Source: a virus. From it: a stretch of DNA of 64,000 bases. The position numbers were made by a program, and so were the translations under genes. Location of the stretch: positions 1-64,000 of IMG/VR virus record IMGVR_UViG_3300049718_000055; one strand, given 5' to 3'. Below, piece after piece: positions 31,801-41,739 of the stretch (its first letter is position 1; each line of letters starts with the position of its first letter). Under the pieces are notes generated by a model. It did not search any database. It was not told the origin of the DNA and saw only the letters and a list, made by a program, of their open reading frames with translations.

Positions 31801-34800
31801 GGGTCTGCTCTAACAGCACTCCAGAGTAAGGCGGTCCCAACACATACATCAATCTCGGCTTGTCACCTTTCGTGTCGTTCCAGTCGCTTCCGATACCTCC
31901 AGCCGGGATGCTCAGGTAGGCCATCGGAAGTTTCCCGTCTTGGAAGTCTTTTCGCACCTTTTCACGCCCGGTATCCGACTGGTTGACGCCGCTGTAGTTT
32001 CCAATCTTATCCCCGAATTCTGCCTGCAACGCATCGAAGACGTTCGGAAGTCTTGGAAGCAATCGGCTAAACTGGCCGTTCATGGCGTCATCCATCTGCT
32101 GAAATGCAGTTGGTTCACCGCTTCTCTCTTTCCTGAACAAGTCCTCATCTGTGGTCGGAGACGCGATGATTATGCTGTACCCCTTCTCTATGTCCCTCTT
32201 TGCCATTTCAATGACATTAGGAATCATTTCGCGCTCAAGAAACGCCTTCGTGAACTGCGCTTCGTATGCGGAAATACTTTTTGGAGATAGCCCCTCGGTA
32301 AGTTTTGTACGTGTCCGCGCTCTTTCCATCAGACCGGAAATCGTGTCAAGGCCGCGCTTCATGGCGCTTGTCATCGGCACAAATCCAAAGTGGACATTGA
32401 ACCCCTCGTAGGAGAGAGTCTGCGATACCATCTGGCCGCGTTGGATCAACTGCTGGCGCAACTTTGCCATCTTTACAGGATCGAGTTCGGCTACCAGCGT
32501 CTTGTCTTTGTAGTAAGTCTTGAAATTGCTCTTCAGGAATTCCTCGTATCCGCCCTTCTTCCAGAGTCCTAACTTCTCAAGGTATCCAACCTCCAGCGGA
32601 GTGTGGAATGGAGTTGCGCTCATGTACACGCCCTTCTTGGCGTTTTGCATGATCGCCATGAGCATTTGACCTTGGCTCATGCCCTTCTTATTCTCTGCTT
32701 TCTTGAACCAGTTCCTTGCCTCTCCTGCCTCATCCGCAATCACCATATCCCACTTGATGTTCTGGTACACGGGGTTTCTTAGAGCCGTCTGATAGCTCAC
32801 TCCATACGTTCCGTTCTCGATTCCAAATTTTGGAGTATCGAGACTGAGGTCAACGCCAAATGCTTTTGCCGGTTCATCTGCGGTTTTCTCCAATAATGGA
32901 CGGTTGCGGGTTATGTATAGGGTCAACGGCTTATCGCCGGCCTCTCGGTCTCGTCCAAACTCGCTGATAATCCCCATCGCTGTCCAGGTCTTGCCCGTTC
33001 CTGTTCCGCTGGCAACCAACGCTCCGTCGCCGCGCTGCAATGCCGACATAACGATCTGTACCGTAGGTGCCTGACCGGGATGCTTGTCTTCGTCGAGAAT
33101 CCTTGCCGTCCGCTCAGTAATAGCCCAGATCGGAAGAGGAGACTCTGTAGACATCCCCGCTTTGCCAGTCCGCTTCTTCCACGATTCTTCCGTTTCAGGG
33201 GCATCGTCCGCCGTCTTGCCGACAACCGGATCGTTCGTCTCCCTCAACGGAAGCATTCTGATCGGCTCAACGCGGTCTACACCGAATCCTCGTATGGCGG
33301 GACTTCCTCCGGCTCCGTCATGTCGTGGCATCCCCAACTCGGTTTTGCCAGAAACTCTGTCAACTGTTGGAGGTCTTTGAATTCCAGCAGCCTCATGAGT
33401 TCCTTCTCGTACTCGGTTGGCTCTCTCATTTTTTCTTTCCTCCATCACCTTATGCGCTAACTCAGGATCGGTCTTCGGAGCACGTTCTTCCGTTCCGTAT
33501 TCCGCTGCGATTTTGTTTTCAAGGTCGTCAATCTGCATCTGCAAAAACTGCTTGTCGAGAATCTTGTGGCGCGGCAATGCGGAAAGTTCTCTCTTCAATT
33601 GGTTTCGACGTGCTCCCATCTCTCCGCGAGTTTCAGGCTGTGATTCTTGGAACATGACGGTCGGCGGAACATTCCCTTTAGTGTTGAACTTTACACCCCA
33701 ATTGCCATCGTCCATCTCTATCAACTGCGCTGCATCAGCCTGAATTCCCGACGATCCATACCTCGTCTCTCGGCCTATAGGAGTGAAAGCCATAACAGCC
33801 TTCGCGTAATCGTCAAACGCAAAAACTACGGTTTTACCTGGGATGTTCTTTACATCCTTCGCGCCTTCGTGAGTACGGGCCTCAATCACCCCTTTCACAT
33901 CACGGCGGACAAAGATTGCCCCTGTATCTTTTCTTGCTTGCTCAATCGGATCTACAACATCCGAAGGATTCTTTATCCTCTTCTTGGCTTTTTCAGCCGC
34001 TTCGGTTTCGGTCAGAAACTCATCTGCCGGGTCCATGCCCGTAACATGGTAGATGCGGTCTAGTGTCTCCTTGGCATCGTCCGTCACTCTAAACGGACGA
34101 AGCGGGTCTTCACGCCACTTCTTGTAGACCTGCTGGAATATCTCCTTCAACTTCGCAAGAATCTTCCCGGTCTCAGCAGAGAACAACTTTGGATTCTCGT
34201 CGCGGTTATATTTCTCAATACCCCCAATAGCTCTTTCGCTGAATTCTTCAAGAACTTTCCCAACTAAATCTGCCCTGCTTTTTCCATCCCAAAGCGCCTT
34301 CGTCGGTCCCGTGATCGTATTCAAGGCGCGAAGGTCTTCATCGCTCAAAAAAGGCAAGAATGCGTGCCATAGTTCATGCGTGACAGTCGTCTTGTCAGCC
34401 TTCTCGTGGAGATACACACGCGATGTTTTACCGATTTCGTCCCACTCGGTTCGTCCCCTGCCTCTCTCGAAGTATTTGTCGCGCTCTATGCTGCTGAGAA
34501 TCTTTTTCCTCTCAAGAACCCACTTCAGAGCGTCTTTGCGTTCAACCCCCTCCGGTTTCTCAAACTCCCAAATTGCCTCTGAAACCAGATGGAAGTTCTT
34601 CATGTGCCATTTTGCGTTTTCCTTCGTTGATTCATCAGCGTAGACAAACGTCTTCAATCCTTCGTAATCAACATAGCCCTGCTCGCGCACTTGATTGAGC
34701 AACACATCCTTGGCAACTTCTTTTTCGCTACGAGTCTTCGGCGGCGGCTTGATTCCCTTTTCCGTTTCGGCCTTCGGTTCGGCTGGTGGCTCGATTCCAA

Positions 34801-37800
34801 TTTTTGGAATCTCTTCTGCTTTTACCTCTGGCTGCGGTTCTGGCTTCTTCTCCTCTTTAGGAGCCTCATAACGGTTTTGCAGAGCCGCTTCAAATTCCTC
34901 CTGCGTTACCGGCTCAAACTTCTTCCCCTGTGATTTTGCGATCTTCTCCAACTCTGGACGAAAAGCAACATTGAAATAGTCCGCGGCGGTGTGGAGTTCT
35001 TGCCCTTCTACTTTCGGAGCAAACAACATTTCCATCCCCGGCTCACCAACAATCATGTCATTCAAGGCGCCATTGAGACGTGTCGTTTTTGAATCAAGAA
35101 GAGCGACATAGACAGCTTGCGTAACGCGGCTCGGCTCGTCTGGTTTACCTAAGAAGAAATCTCCGTTCCCATAGACGTGATTCCATGCCGGTATCGGCTT
35201 GTCGCCTTCTCTCCTGAATCTTCGAGTCTTTGCCGCCGCCGAAACAGCCTCAGTAACTTTCTCTGTGAGACCTGGATAATAAGCTCTCAGTGCTGTTACC
35301 GATCCAATTGCCTTTGTCAGAGAGGATTCTGCATCAGTTCCGCTTATCAGCCGCACAGACTCTACATCTAGAATATGAGATCCGACAAGAGCGAGAACAA
35401 ACTTATCCTTCCCCGCCTTGTTGAGAGTGGCATCCTCCCCAACGCTATCGAACCATGCCGCATTTTCGGTAGGTGGAATATGGAAATACTCTCTAGCTTT
35501 TTTGGCAAACCAATACGGATCATCGTCAATCGCCGCTCTTACGGTCGAGATGTCGTTGCCAGCTATTTTACTGGCAATCTCACTTAGGATTCCATCCTTC
35601 CCATCCAAACGCTCTTGATGGTCGGCATCGGAAAGTAGTTTCCCGTTGCTTAACGCCTCTACGTTTTCTCCTACCTGGGCGGAACTGCGGTCGTTGAATA
35701 ATCTTCCAATTCTAGCCGCTTCACCCACGGTGTCTATCGGCTTATCCAAGACCCGTACAGGGATGTAGGTTCTTCCATCATCGGGAACGTGTTTAATACC
35801 TACCTTAGCGGAGAACTTTGCTACGGCATCATTGAAAACAATCATTTCCGCATCGCGGGCCTTCGTATCCCCCATCCGAGAAATGTTCTCAAGCCACTTC
35901 TTGAGCCGTAGAAGTCTTGTGTTCCCTCCAATTACACGGCCATACGAATCGAGAATCGCTGGACCATTCTCCGGCCCATATCCTGTATCAAAATAAAGCC
36001 GATGCGTGAAGTTTTCAGGCTGAGCTTCCCCTAAGACATCTTTCGTCCGATTCTCATCGAAATCTCTGTACTGCATTTCCTTTGGAACATACTCTTCGTT
36101 GTCCTCCAGATTGTTTCCATTCCACCTGTGAGAGACAATAGGAGCTTCAATGTCCATAAGAGCGTACTGCCCCGGGTGAGATTCCTTCCCTTTGTTGACC
36201 TGGGTAGGATCGCCACGACGGGCTATAAGAATTCCCCCTCCACTTGGATAATCGCCCTTACCTGCGGCTTTCCCTACCGCATCCGCGGTTTGCTGCACTG
36301 CACGATGAAGCGTGTCCGTTGCCTCTTTTACGGCTTGTGCCCTCTTGTCAATATCCTGTTCCGTAGTGCCGGCGTTGACATCAAACGCATCACCTATCGA
36401 CCGAACAACCTCAGCAACAGCGGCCTCCTGCCGACCCTCTGCCGCCTGAACGTACTCCTTTGCCTCTTCCGCGTTACGAGGTTCCGGCGCGGGACTTCCC
36501 GCCCTGTCATTGACCCCTTGAGTCGCTTGCCGATTGTTCTCAACCCACACGGATTTAGATGCGGCCTCCGCTAACTGCTCCGGCTTATTGAAAACGATGC
36601 TGTCTCCCTTGCCAACAATCCTGCGCACTACATCGCTTGGGTTTAAGGGATTGAGGTCGTGCTGTGCGCCTCCAGAGGAAAGATACAAGTCTCCGTTTTT
36701 CCTCTCGCTTACGGTCCAAGTGCGCCCCTTCCAGTTAGCGTCTTGAACTGTGTTCCCCGGCTGCAACTGAGCGATCCTCGCCAGAGGATCTTCGCTGCCA
36801 GAGAGTTTCTGACGAACCAATGCTTCGACCGGAACACCTTCCCTGTCGGCTACCTCTTGAAGTCTTCCGGCCGCATATTCAGGATTGCTTGCCCAACCAG
36901 CGTCTCCGACCTGGGTGAGAAGATTTATAAGTGACTGCTCGGTGTCTGGCGCCGGACCCTGCTCTCCCTCTTGCGGATTTGTGCGCTCTGCGCGGCTCTG
37001 CCGGCGCCGGTTCGAGTAATCCCTCACACGCGCCAGTTTCTCTTCAGGAATAGGCTCTGCCCCTGTCGCCAGCAACTCTTGGTCAATCGAAGCAACCGCC
37101 CGCTGTGCGTCCCTGTCCCGCTCTTCCCGAGACAACCTTTCTTCTCTTGTCATCTCCCCGTAGCGGATACGTCCATAAGCCGCTAAATTCATTGCCAGAT
37201 TAGAGTAAATTCCATCCTTCTTCAAAGGAATTTTTTGTCCATCTGGACCATGAAGAAGCCCGTCGGCCCCAAGTTCCCAAACATTGCCTCTGCGGTCAAC
37301 AATCCTGTCTCCAGACCGCGTGAGCATATTCAGGTTTTCGTTGGTCAGATCCCATGCAGACGCTTCAGCCTGGGAGAGAGTCGCATCTTTCTTCTCGTAG
37401 TCCACTCCAGACTTTTCAAAGGCTTCATCGAATTCGTGGTTGAATTGCTCTCTTCCATTTGCGAACGGACCTTCTACGCCCTCACCACGAGCAGCGTCAT
37501 GCTCGTCTGGTAGACGCTCATCACCGCCAATCCCGGTCATGTCTTGAGCGTGGCGAGAATCAATTTCCTTCGCAATCAACTGCTCTGTGACATTTCCTAG
37601 ATGATCTTCCTTTGCGGCATCTTCGGCTGTTGTGGTCCTGAGAGCTTGAATCTTGGCAAGCGTTCTCGCCGACTCCTCATCCTCAACACTCGCGGCCGTC
37701 TCTGCTGATCCGAAGTACCCTGTGGAATTTAGATACTGCTTCTCCCCTGTTTCCTCGTCTTGGACATAAACCCCAAACCCGCTGCCGACTGGCTCGACGC

Positions 37801-39679
37801 CGATATACGCTTTCTGCTCAAGACGGGTTACGGGGCCATAAACCTCTTCGCCATCAACAACCGTCTTCGGAATTACTTCCGTGGCTTGTGGGCGCGGAGT
37901 CTCTTTCTCACGCTCCTCTCTAGCCTTTACGTTCCGCTGCCTTGCGGCCTCGTTGTCGGAAATGATTTTCTCGCGCTTTACTGTCTCCGCCTTTTTGTTC
38001 TCCTCTACGGCTTTGCGGATTGACTCCTGAACCGCGCTCTCATGCTGCCTTGCAACAAGCTCTTCCCGGTCTGCATGGATTTTCCTTACAGCCCGTTCCG
38101 CCGCAATCGGATTCCAGGATTCTCTTAATGCTGTGCTGTGACGATATTGAATCCGTTTCAGGTTTCTTTCGTCTGCCTTCCCTATGAGATCATGCGCTCT
38201 CTGGAAATAAGGGTCATCGTTCCATACCTTGTCGAGTACAATCGACTGCTCTTGCGGAGTTTTTAATTGCCCAAATTTCTTCCCGTCAAATAGTTCCTTA
38301 GAGGCATCATCAAGATGGCTCGTGACTACCGCCTTGGCAGCATCTTCTTTAATTCCATGCGCCAGCATTGCAAGATTGCCAAGACCGGAAAGGCCAAATT
38401 CAAGCGTTTCTGAAATATCCCCCTTCTTTGCCGCTTCCATTGTCTGCTGATAGTCCTGCCCTACTCCAGCGGCCATCTGAATCTTGAAGCCATAATCAGC
38501 AAGAGTGGAGACGGTTCTGACTGTTCTCGCAACAGCAATAGGAGCTTCCCATCCCATTTGTTCTGGAAGGCTTGCGCCCCGTGAGGCCACGATAATAGCC
38601 ACCATTGCAGGATTGGTTAGAGTTTCCCCAAGCCGCATCGAGGCATTTGAAATTCCGGCATTACCTTTTGCTACTATTCCTTTCCACTTACTTGTCTCTC
38701 CAACCCTGTCGGCCCATGTATTGTTTTTTGCCCTGATAAGGTCTGTGTCCCCTCCTTCAATACCTACGGATTTTGATGCGAGAGAGACTAGGTTGGGATG
38801 CTCCGCGTGTGGCTCTGGAATGCCCAGCAGTCTAGCGGTATTCGCTATTCCTCCCTTGATTTCATCCCACCAATTTCCGCCGGCAACTTCGAGCCTCTTC
38901 GTTGCTCTGGCAAGATCGGTAAGTCCTGCGTATTCCTGCTTTCGCTCCTCATTCCACCCTTGCTCACTGGCATAGGCATACCCTTCAGCATAGTGCTTCG
39001 CATACTCCTCTGGGGTAGAAAATGAGTGATACGCTATCTCCGCCGGGTCCGCAATTGTACGAGAGGTGTCAAAGCGATGATTTTTAAGGTCTGATTCTTC
39101 TTTTGCCTTGTGATCTTGCGCCCTCTTCAATGCGCTCTGGTATACGCCTCCCTGCTCATCTGGCGTGAGGGTTTTCTTCTCTGCATCTTCCCACTGCAAA
39201 GACATAGCATATTCTTCACCCCTTGCGGGATTTAGATGATGCAGTTGCACACCATCCCTGTATCGGCTGACTCTTTCAATTGCCCTGTCTTTGCTTTGCC
39301 CTTCGTTTATAGTGCGGGCATAGATTCTCTGCTCGGGTGTCATCCACGAATCGTCATACGTTCCGCTCTGCATACTGCGGGCATTTTCCGATTCGACTGA
39401 CGAAGGCCCAATTGTCGCATGGTGAGGGCCGGCGCCTGTCGCTTGGAGAATCTTTTCCTGTGGGGTCTGAACAGCGGTTGCACCGTGCTTTTCAGCCAGT
39501 GCCGCGAAGTCTGTCTTTGGGGTCTTACTTACATTTTGAATAACAGGTTGGGCAGCTTGAGACTTCGACGAACCTCCAAATTGCTTGGCGAGACTCTGGT
39601 AATCGACGTTTGGGCCTTCCTTCTTTTGCCCAACTACGCCACCAAATTGTCCTGCGAGTTTTTCATAATCAGTCGGCAT
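28838..39679 (-). CDS. Giant polyvalent phage protein (helicase, ParB-like, zincin)
   Basis: 3613 residues, one frame. Three N-terminal copies of DYxxLAxQFGG (residues about 4-65). Long helical region to about 1150. ParB/DdrB-like domain about 1230-1430 (IPVRVLDKPIDTVGEAARIG). HELWH zincin motif near 1770. SF2 helicase about 2200-2650: SGTGTGKTW, MVIADEAG, YMSATPFHTP, and C-terminal motor with LEQTLGRPWRDG. The last 900 residues are helical with a hydrophobic segment LLPFFLLYPAAGFALMNL near 3440, and the chain ends in IQPPPK. This mix is typical of polyvalent proteins packaged in virions and ejected with DNA to protect it or remodel host DNA. The start overlaps the upstream stop (TGATG). Confidence 0.85.
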   Translation of the reverse strand: MPTDYEKLAGQFGGVVGQKKEGPNVDYQSLAKQFGGSSKSQAAQPVIQNVSKTPKTDFAALAEKHGATAVQTPQEKILQATGAGPHHATIGPSSVESENARSMQSGTYDDSWMTPEQRIYARTINEGQSKDRAIERVSRYRDGVQLHHLNPARGEEYAMSLQWEDAEKKTLTPDEQGGVYQSALKRAQDHKAKEESDLKNHRFDTSRTIADPAEIAYHSFSTPEEYAKHYAEGYAYASEQGWNEERKQEYAGLTDLARATKRLEVAGGNWWDEIKGGIANTARLLGIPEPHAEHPNLVSLASKSVGIEGGDTDLIRAKNNTWADRVGETSKWKGIVAKGNAGISNASMRLGETLTNPAMVAIIVASRGASLPEQMGWEAPIAVARTVRTVSTLADYGFKIQMAAGVGQDYQQTMEAAKKGDISETLEFGLSGLGNLAMLAHGIKEDAAKAVVTSHLDDASKELFDGKKFGQLKTPQEQSIVLDKVWNDDPYFQRAHDLIGKADERNLKRIQYRHSTALRESWNPIAAERAVRKIHADREELVARQHESAVQESIRKAVEENKKAETVKREKIISDNEAARQRNVKAREEREKETPRPQATEVIPKTVVDGEEVYGPVTRLEQKAYIGVEPVGSGFGVYVQDEETGEKQYLNSTGYFGSAETAASVEDEESARTLAKIQALRTTTAEDAAKEDHLGNVTEQLIAKEIDSRHAQDMTGIGGDERLPDEHDAARGEGVEGPFANGREQFNHEFDEAFEKSGVDYEKKDATLSQAEASAWDLTNENLNMLTRSGDRIVDRRGNVWELGADGLLHGPDGQKIPLKKDGIYSNLAMNLAAYGRIRYGEMTREERLSREERDRDAQRAVASIDQELLATGAEPIPEEKLARVRDYSNRRRQSRAERTNPQEGEQGPAPDTEQSLINLLTQVGDAGWASNPEYAAGRLQEVADREGVPVEALVRQKLSGSEDPLARIAQLQPGNTVQDANWKGRTWTVSERKNGDLYLSSGGAQHDLNPLNPSDVVRRIVGKGDSIVFNKPEQLAEAASKSVWVENNRQATQGVNDRAGSPAPEPRNAEEAKEYVQAAEGRQEAAVAEVVRSIGDAFDVNAGTTEQDIDKRAQAVKEATDTLHRAVQQTADAVGKAAGKGDYPSGGGILIARRGDPTQVNKGKESHPGQYALMDIEAPIVSHRWNGNNLEDNEEYVPKEMQYRDFDENRTKDVLGEAQPENFTHRLYFDTGYGPENGPAILDSYGRVIGGNTRLLRLKKWLENISRMGDTKARDAEMIVFNDAVAKFSAKVGIKHVPDDGRTYIPVRVLDKPIDTVGEAARIGRLFNDRSSAQVGENVEALSNGKLLSDADHQERLDGKDGILSEIASKIAGNDISTVRAAIDDDPYWFAKKAREYFHIPPTENAAWFDSVGEDATLNKAGKDKFVLALVGSHILDVESVRLISGTDAESSLTKAIGSVTALRAYYPGLTEKVTEAVSAAAKTRRFRREGDKPIPAWNHVYGNGDFFLGKPDEPSRVTQAVYVALLDSKTTRLNGALNDMIVGEPGMEMLFAPKVEGQELHTAADYFNVAFRPELEKIAKSQGKKFEPVTQEEFEAALQNRYEAPKEEKKPEPQPEVKAEEIPKIGIEPPAEPKAETEKGIKPPPKTRSEKEVAKDVLLNQVREQGYVDYEGLKTFVYADESTKENAKWHMKNFHLVSEAIWEFEKPEGVERKDALKWVLERKKILSSIERDKYFERGRGRTEWDEIGKTSRVYLHEKADKTTVTHELWHAFLPFLSDEDLRALNTITGPTKALWDGKSRADLVGKVLEEFSERAIGGIEKYNRDENPKLFSAETGKILAKLKEIFQQVYKKWREDPLRPFRVTDDAKETLDRIYHVTGMDPADEFLTETEAAEKAKKRIKNPSDVVDPIEQARKDTGAIFVRRDVKGVIEARTHEGAKDVKNIPGKTVVFAFDDYAKAVMAFTPIGRETRYGSSGIQADAAQLIEMDDGNWGVKFNTKGNVPPTVMFQESQPETRGEMGARRNQLKRELSALPRHKILDKQFLQMQIDDLENKIAAEYGTEERAPKTDPELAHKVMEERKNERANRVREGTHEAAGIQRPPTVDRVSGKTELGMPRHDGAGGSPAIRGFGVDRVEPIRMLPLRETNDPVVGKTADDAPETEESWKKRTGKAGMSTESPLPIWAITERTARILDEDKHPGQAPTVQIVMSALQRGDGALVASGTGTGKTWTAMGIISEFGRDREAGDKPLTLYITRNRPLLEKTADEPAKAFGVDLSLDTPKFGIENGTYGVSYQTALRNPVYQNIKWDMVIADEAGEARNWFKKAENKKGMSQGQMLMAIMQNAKKGVYMSATPFHTPLEVGYLEKLGLWKKGGYEEFLKSNFKTYYKDKTLVAELDPVKMAKLRQQLIQRGQMVSQTLSYEGFNVHFGFVPMTSAMKRGLDTISGLMERARTRTKLTEGLSPKSISAYEAQFTKAFLEREMIPNVIEMAKRDIEKGYSIIIASPTTDEDLFRKERSGEPTAFQQMDDAMNGQFSRLLPRLPNVFDALQAEFGDKIGNYSGVNQSDTGREKVRKDFQDGKLPMAYLSIPAGGIGSDWNDTKGDKPRLMYVLGPPYSGVLLEQTLGRPWRDGTKSDVHVVFLGTDAAPQVRIMKELVAPRMRSIRAAVHGIKDSLATAMENYSDVERTRAEQDTLNFANGNEIEVKAADFGVRHAGRVVGIDSWDAIQIPPASEAMNKGLRTGAQEGADWTNMYQDKERAFTPPPTNVKAEKAINDIAESAAKNPDIPKETIALGAAHASEVAGITPEGIDPAEAGSYAMKGELQSHGFTYDPETGEWSGPLYHAKKMLGRDTSGLEERRLGESEEPTFGQRIKEKIRIPAINAARKIGMQDKVRRWFDKEYANYQKRTLGMNFRMRALGVSRKSGYLEKTGAVFDKLDDYQQKQMGISGNFQMRLIDIFKENKLEWNSDGPVEGKVKEWLRRPGHDDVREVWDVKEGRVASNDPRINKAAEELRLLMDEANELATKEGVHREDGSIYDVPNNPHYMPHETDWDMELTDSETGEIRTLSEVCDDKTLDDVAKLRYLEKERQRLKVGTGDAHRWLGELSRDRERRLKRPRNPNVTTKRTVNHPFYKKDIWALNKYFDQLGSAVALESTLGHDMGKVGSLIADVPSSALRKDLTENLKLYFEYQDWNTRVGRMYRFMQPFEVITKMSLSPISVAFHNVHAGQLGLKPWFVGNYRMFRHPKERMREKFYVGVVTPRMNPALIEGKNFGVAKEMLKATGFSDVYNWQRATVGEIAWAWMDLDVLSDLKAGGKRAETSRRLLKDRMLLSDDEINKAVANNRWDEESKWKAERVFANKVAFTEQPEQMPRMAKLSMSEGLGDAEKNLHAVAHAAYNLQSFQIKSYSGIKEWYFDEVFHHRNFRPLLPFFLLYPAAGFALMNLKAGVKHGAQKAFEGATGQSHTRDSWDNLLEDYRDLEKHPWSGALKICLDSLFIGMANDRMKMWTDIGMMAAEGEEKKLYKMMGYMATDELDRLVGSIYKDIFMAGSTVPKAADDTSKLKNPTVKKFGKNLEKESAKEAKRIAWPLGTIPKVNEWSGTKKIQPPPK

Positions 39680-41361
39680 CACTTAATCCCGGCTGCTTGC
39701 TTGAAGGCGTCAGCCGATTTCTGGTCTGGGAATGTGTAGGTATTTCCGTCTGGAGCTTGAATCGCTATGGTCCCCTGCTGCTGTCCCCCTGTTGTCCCAC
39801 CAATCGACTTTACGGCAGAGTCGTACTCTTCCGCAACGCTTTGCTTTGCGCCGTCAAGAAACTTCTTCGCTCTGGTGTAGGCCGCATCTTTGGCCTGTTG
39901 AGCAGCCTCGAGAATCGACGGGTCGCCAGTAGCCGCCGTCTTTTGAGCCGCTGCAAATGCCTTGTCCGCAGCGGCAAGGTCGGCCTTGTATTGATTCTCA
40001 GCCTTCCGGTAGCCTTCCTTCTGCTTCTGAGTAGCCTGCCGGGTTACTGAGGCTGTGAGAGCCGTCTGCTTGCCTCCCGGCGGCGGGGTGATTCCAGCCT
40101 TTGCGGTCTTGCCAGCCTGCGGTGGACGGCCAATCCCTTGCGCTCCCTGCCCGGTAGGAGACGCCTTTGCCGTTGGAGGCTTACTGATCCCTGCCGAAGC
40201 GGGAGAAGCCTGCCTCGAAGCCGCTGGAGGTGGCTGTATGGCCACCGGAGTGGCCTTGCGCGTCGCTGTGGTCTTCCTGTCTCCCTGCGGGGTGGTAGAG
40301 GACGTACTCGTGGTGGCTGTCTGAAGAGTTTTATCCGCCCTCGCTTGCTGCCTTGCTGCCGTCAGTTGCTCTGTGGTGGCGTTTTCTCTCGTTACCCCAA
40401 ACTTTTCCTTTAGAAACTTATCCTCTGCTTCGGCGTCGGAACCGGCCTTTGGCGCCGCGCTCCCTGCCGTTGCGTTCCATCCCTCCGGCTGTCTCCCAGG
40501 AACATACCAACCCCTACGGCTTCCGTCTGGAGAGGAGTATTCCTTCGGAGTACCCCTTCCAGATTCCCGCTCCCTTTGCTCGATTCTTCCCTTTGCCGCA
40601 TCGATTGGCTTGACGCCGGTCTCAGGGTCTACGTCAAACACCTGCTTCTTTACTTCGGGCGGGAGAATAGCCTGTTGTTTTTCATCAAGGCTGCCGTATA
40701 GAGCAACCATATTGGAGTCCGCAGCGGCTTGCTGCTTGCTCTGGACTTCCTGTTGTTGTTCCTGCAACTTAACATTTTGTTCTTTCCCTTGCTGGGTCTG
40801 ACCTAGCGGCCTTGCCTGCATGGTCATCAAAGCAAGTTGGGGAACGATATGCTGGTTCGCCGCAAGAAAATCTCGAATGTTGCTGAATCCCGCGCTGGCT
40901 TGTTTCTTGTCTTTGCCGCCCGTTGAACCAGAGCCTCCCGATGCGCTCTTCTTCCCCTTCTGTGTCTTATCAGGAATCATTATCGAACTGATCCCAGCTA
41001 GAGCCGTGTCTGTTGTTCCCTTATATGCAATGAAAGCAGGGTCTTTTTCGTCGTTCGGCTTCGCTTCTCCAGAGTCGATTTTCTGCTGGTACTGATCCCT
41101 CGCTGCCCCTATCGCCGCTTGCGCAGAATTGTACATTGCCTCTGCTTGAGCTTGCTTCCGCTGTTCTTTTACCTTGTGCCCCTGCATGAAACCCTTGAGC
41201 ATGGCATCGCCGATTGCCAGAGCACCTGTTCCACGTCTTCCAAATTGGCCATTTAGAGGTTGCGCAGGCCCGCCGCCGCCGGTATTGTTCATGGGCAGTT
41301 GAACAAGCGGAATCGTACTGACATACGGCTTGATCTCGGTTTGGGGAGTATTTACTGGCAA
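39679..41361 (-). CDS. Disordered virion-associated protein
   Basis: 560 residues, Gln/Ala/Lys/Pro-rich. Helical segments at 55-105 and 440-500 flank low-complexity linkers containing repeated short motifs (AIQPPP, GISKPP, GIGRPP, GITPPP). The C-terminus DGNTYTFPDQKSADAFKQAA looks like a small folded module. Starts TTG (41361) after GAGGTAAGACG. Coupled to the giant gene, so probably an internal virion partner (inference). Confidence 0.6.
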   Translation of the reverse strand: MPVNTPQTEIKPYVSTIPLVQLPMNNTGGGGPAQPLNGQFGRRGTGALAIGDAMLKGFMQGHKVKEQRKQAQAEAMYNSAQAAIGAARDQYQQKIDSGEAKPNDEKDPAFIAYKGTTDTALAGISSIMIPDKTQKGKKSASGGSGSTGGKDKKQASAGFSNIRDFLAANQHIVPQLALMTMQARPLGQTQQGKEQNVKLQEQQQEVQSKQQAAADSNMVALYGSLDEKQQAILPPEVKKQVFDVDPETGVKPIDAAKGRIEQRERESGRGTPKEYSSPDGSRRGWYVPGRQPEGWNATAGSAAPKAGSDAEAEDKFLKEKFGVTRENATTEQLTAARQQARADKTLQTATTSTSSTTPQGDRKTTATRKATPVAIQPPPAASRQASPASAGISKPPTAKASPTGQGAQGIGRPPQAGKTAKAGITPPPGGKQTALTASVTRQATQKQKEGYRKAENQYKADLAAADKAFAAAQKTAATGDPSILEAAQQAKDAAYTRAKKFLDGAKQSVAEEYDSAVKSIGGTTGGQQQGTIAIQAPDGNTYTFPDQKSADAFKQAAGIK

Positions 41362-41365
41362 CGTC

Positions 41366-41737
41366 TTACCTCGATGAATCCTTGCGTTCCTTCTTCCGCT
41401 TCTTGTCGGGCTTCTTTCCGCCCACTGTGCTCATTCCAACCTTATGAACGCCAACACGCTTCGCCTTCTTCCGTTTCGGGATGATCCGGTCCTCGGCCTT
41501 AGTGCGTTTCGCTTTGCGAATTTTACCGCCGGTCCTATACTCGACAGGGTGAATGTGCTCTGCGTATTTCCCCGCAGATTCCGTCTCCGAACGACCACCC
41601 GCGGCCATAGCCTTGCCTACCTGCTGGAGAACAATTCCCCCTGGGCTTGATGGCTTTCCGCCGCCGGCGCCGCCCTTCGCGCCGCCTTTTCCCCCACCCT
41701 GAACCATGCTCATTATGCCGCTTGCGCTGTCTCCCAT
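41366..41737 (-). CDS. Basic-tail virion-region protein A
   Basis: 123 residues: Gly-rich N-terminal half, then RTGGKIRKAKRTKAEDRIIP and a Lys/Arg tail (KKPDKKRKKERKDSSR). Shares the GGKxRKxK element with the two following genes. GGGGAGGTAGTT precedes the ATG. Confidence 0.6.
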   Translation of the reverse strand: MGDSASGIMSMVQGGGKGGAKGGAGGGKPSSPGGIVLQQVGKAMAAGGRSETESAGKYAEHIHPVEYRTGGKIRKAKRTKAEDRIIPKRKKAKRVGVHKVGMSTVGGKKPDKKRKKERKDSSR

Positions 41738-41739
41738 AA

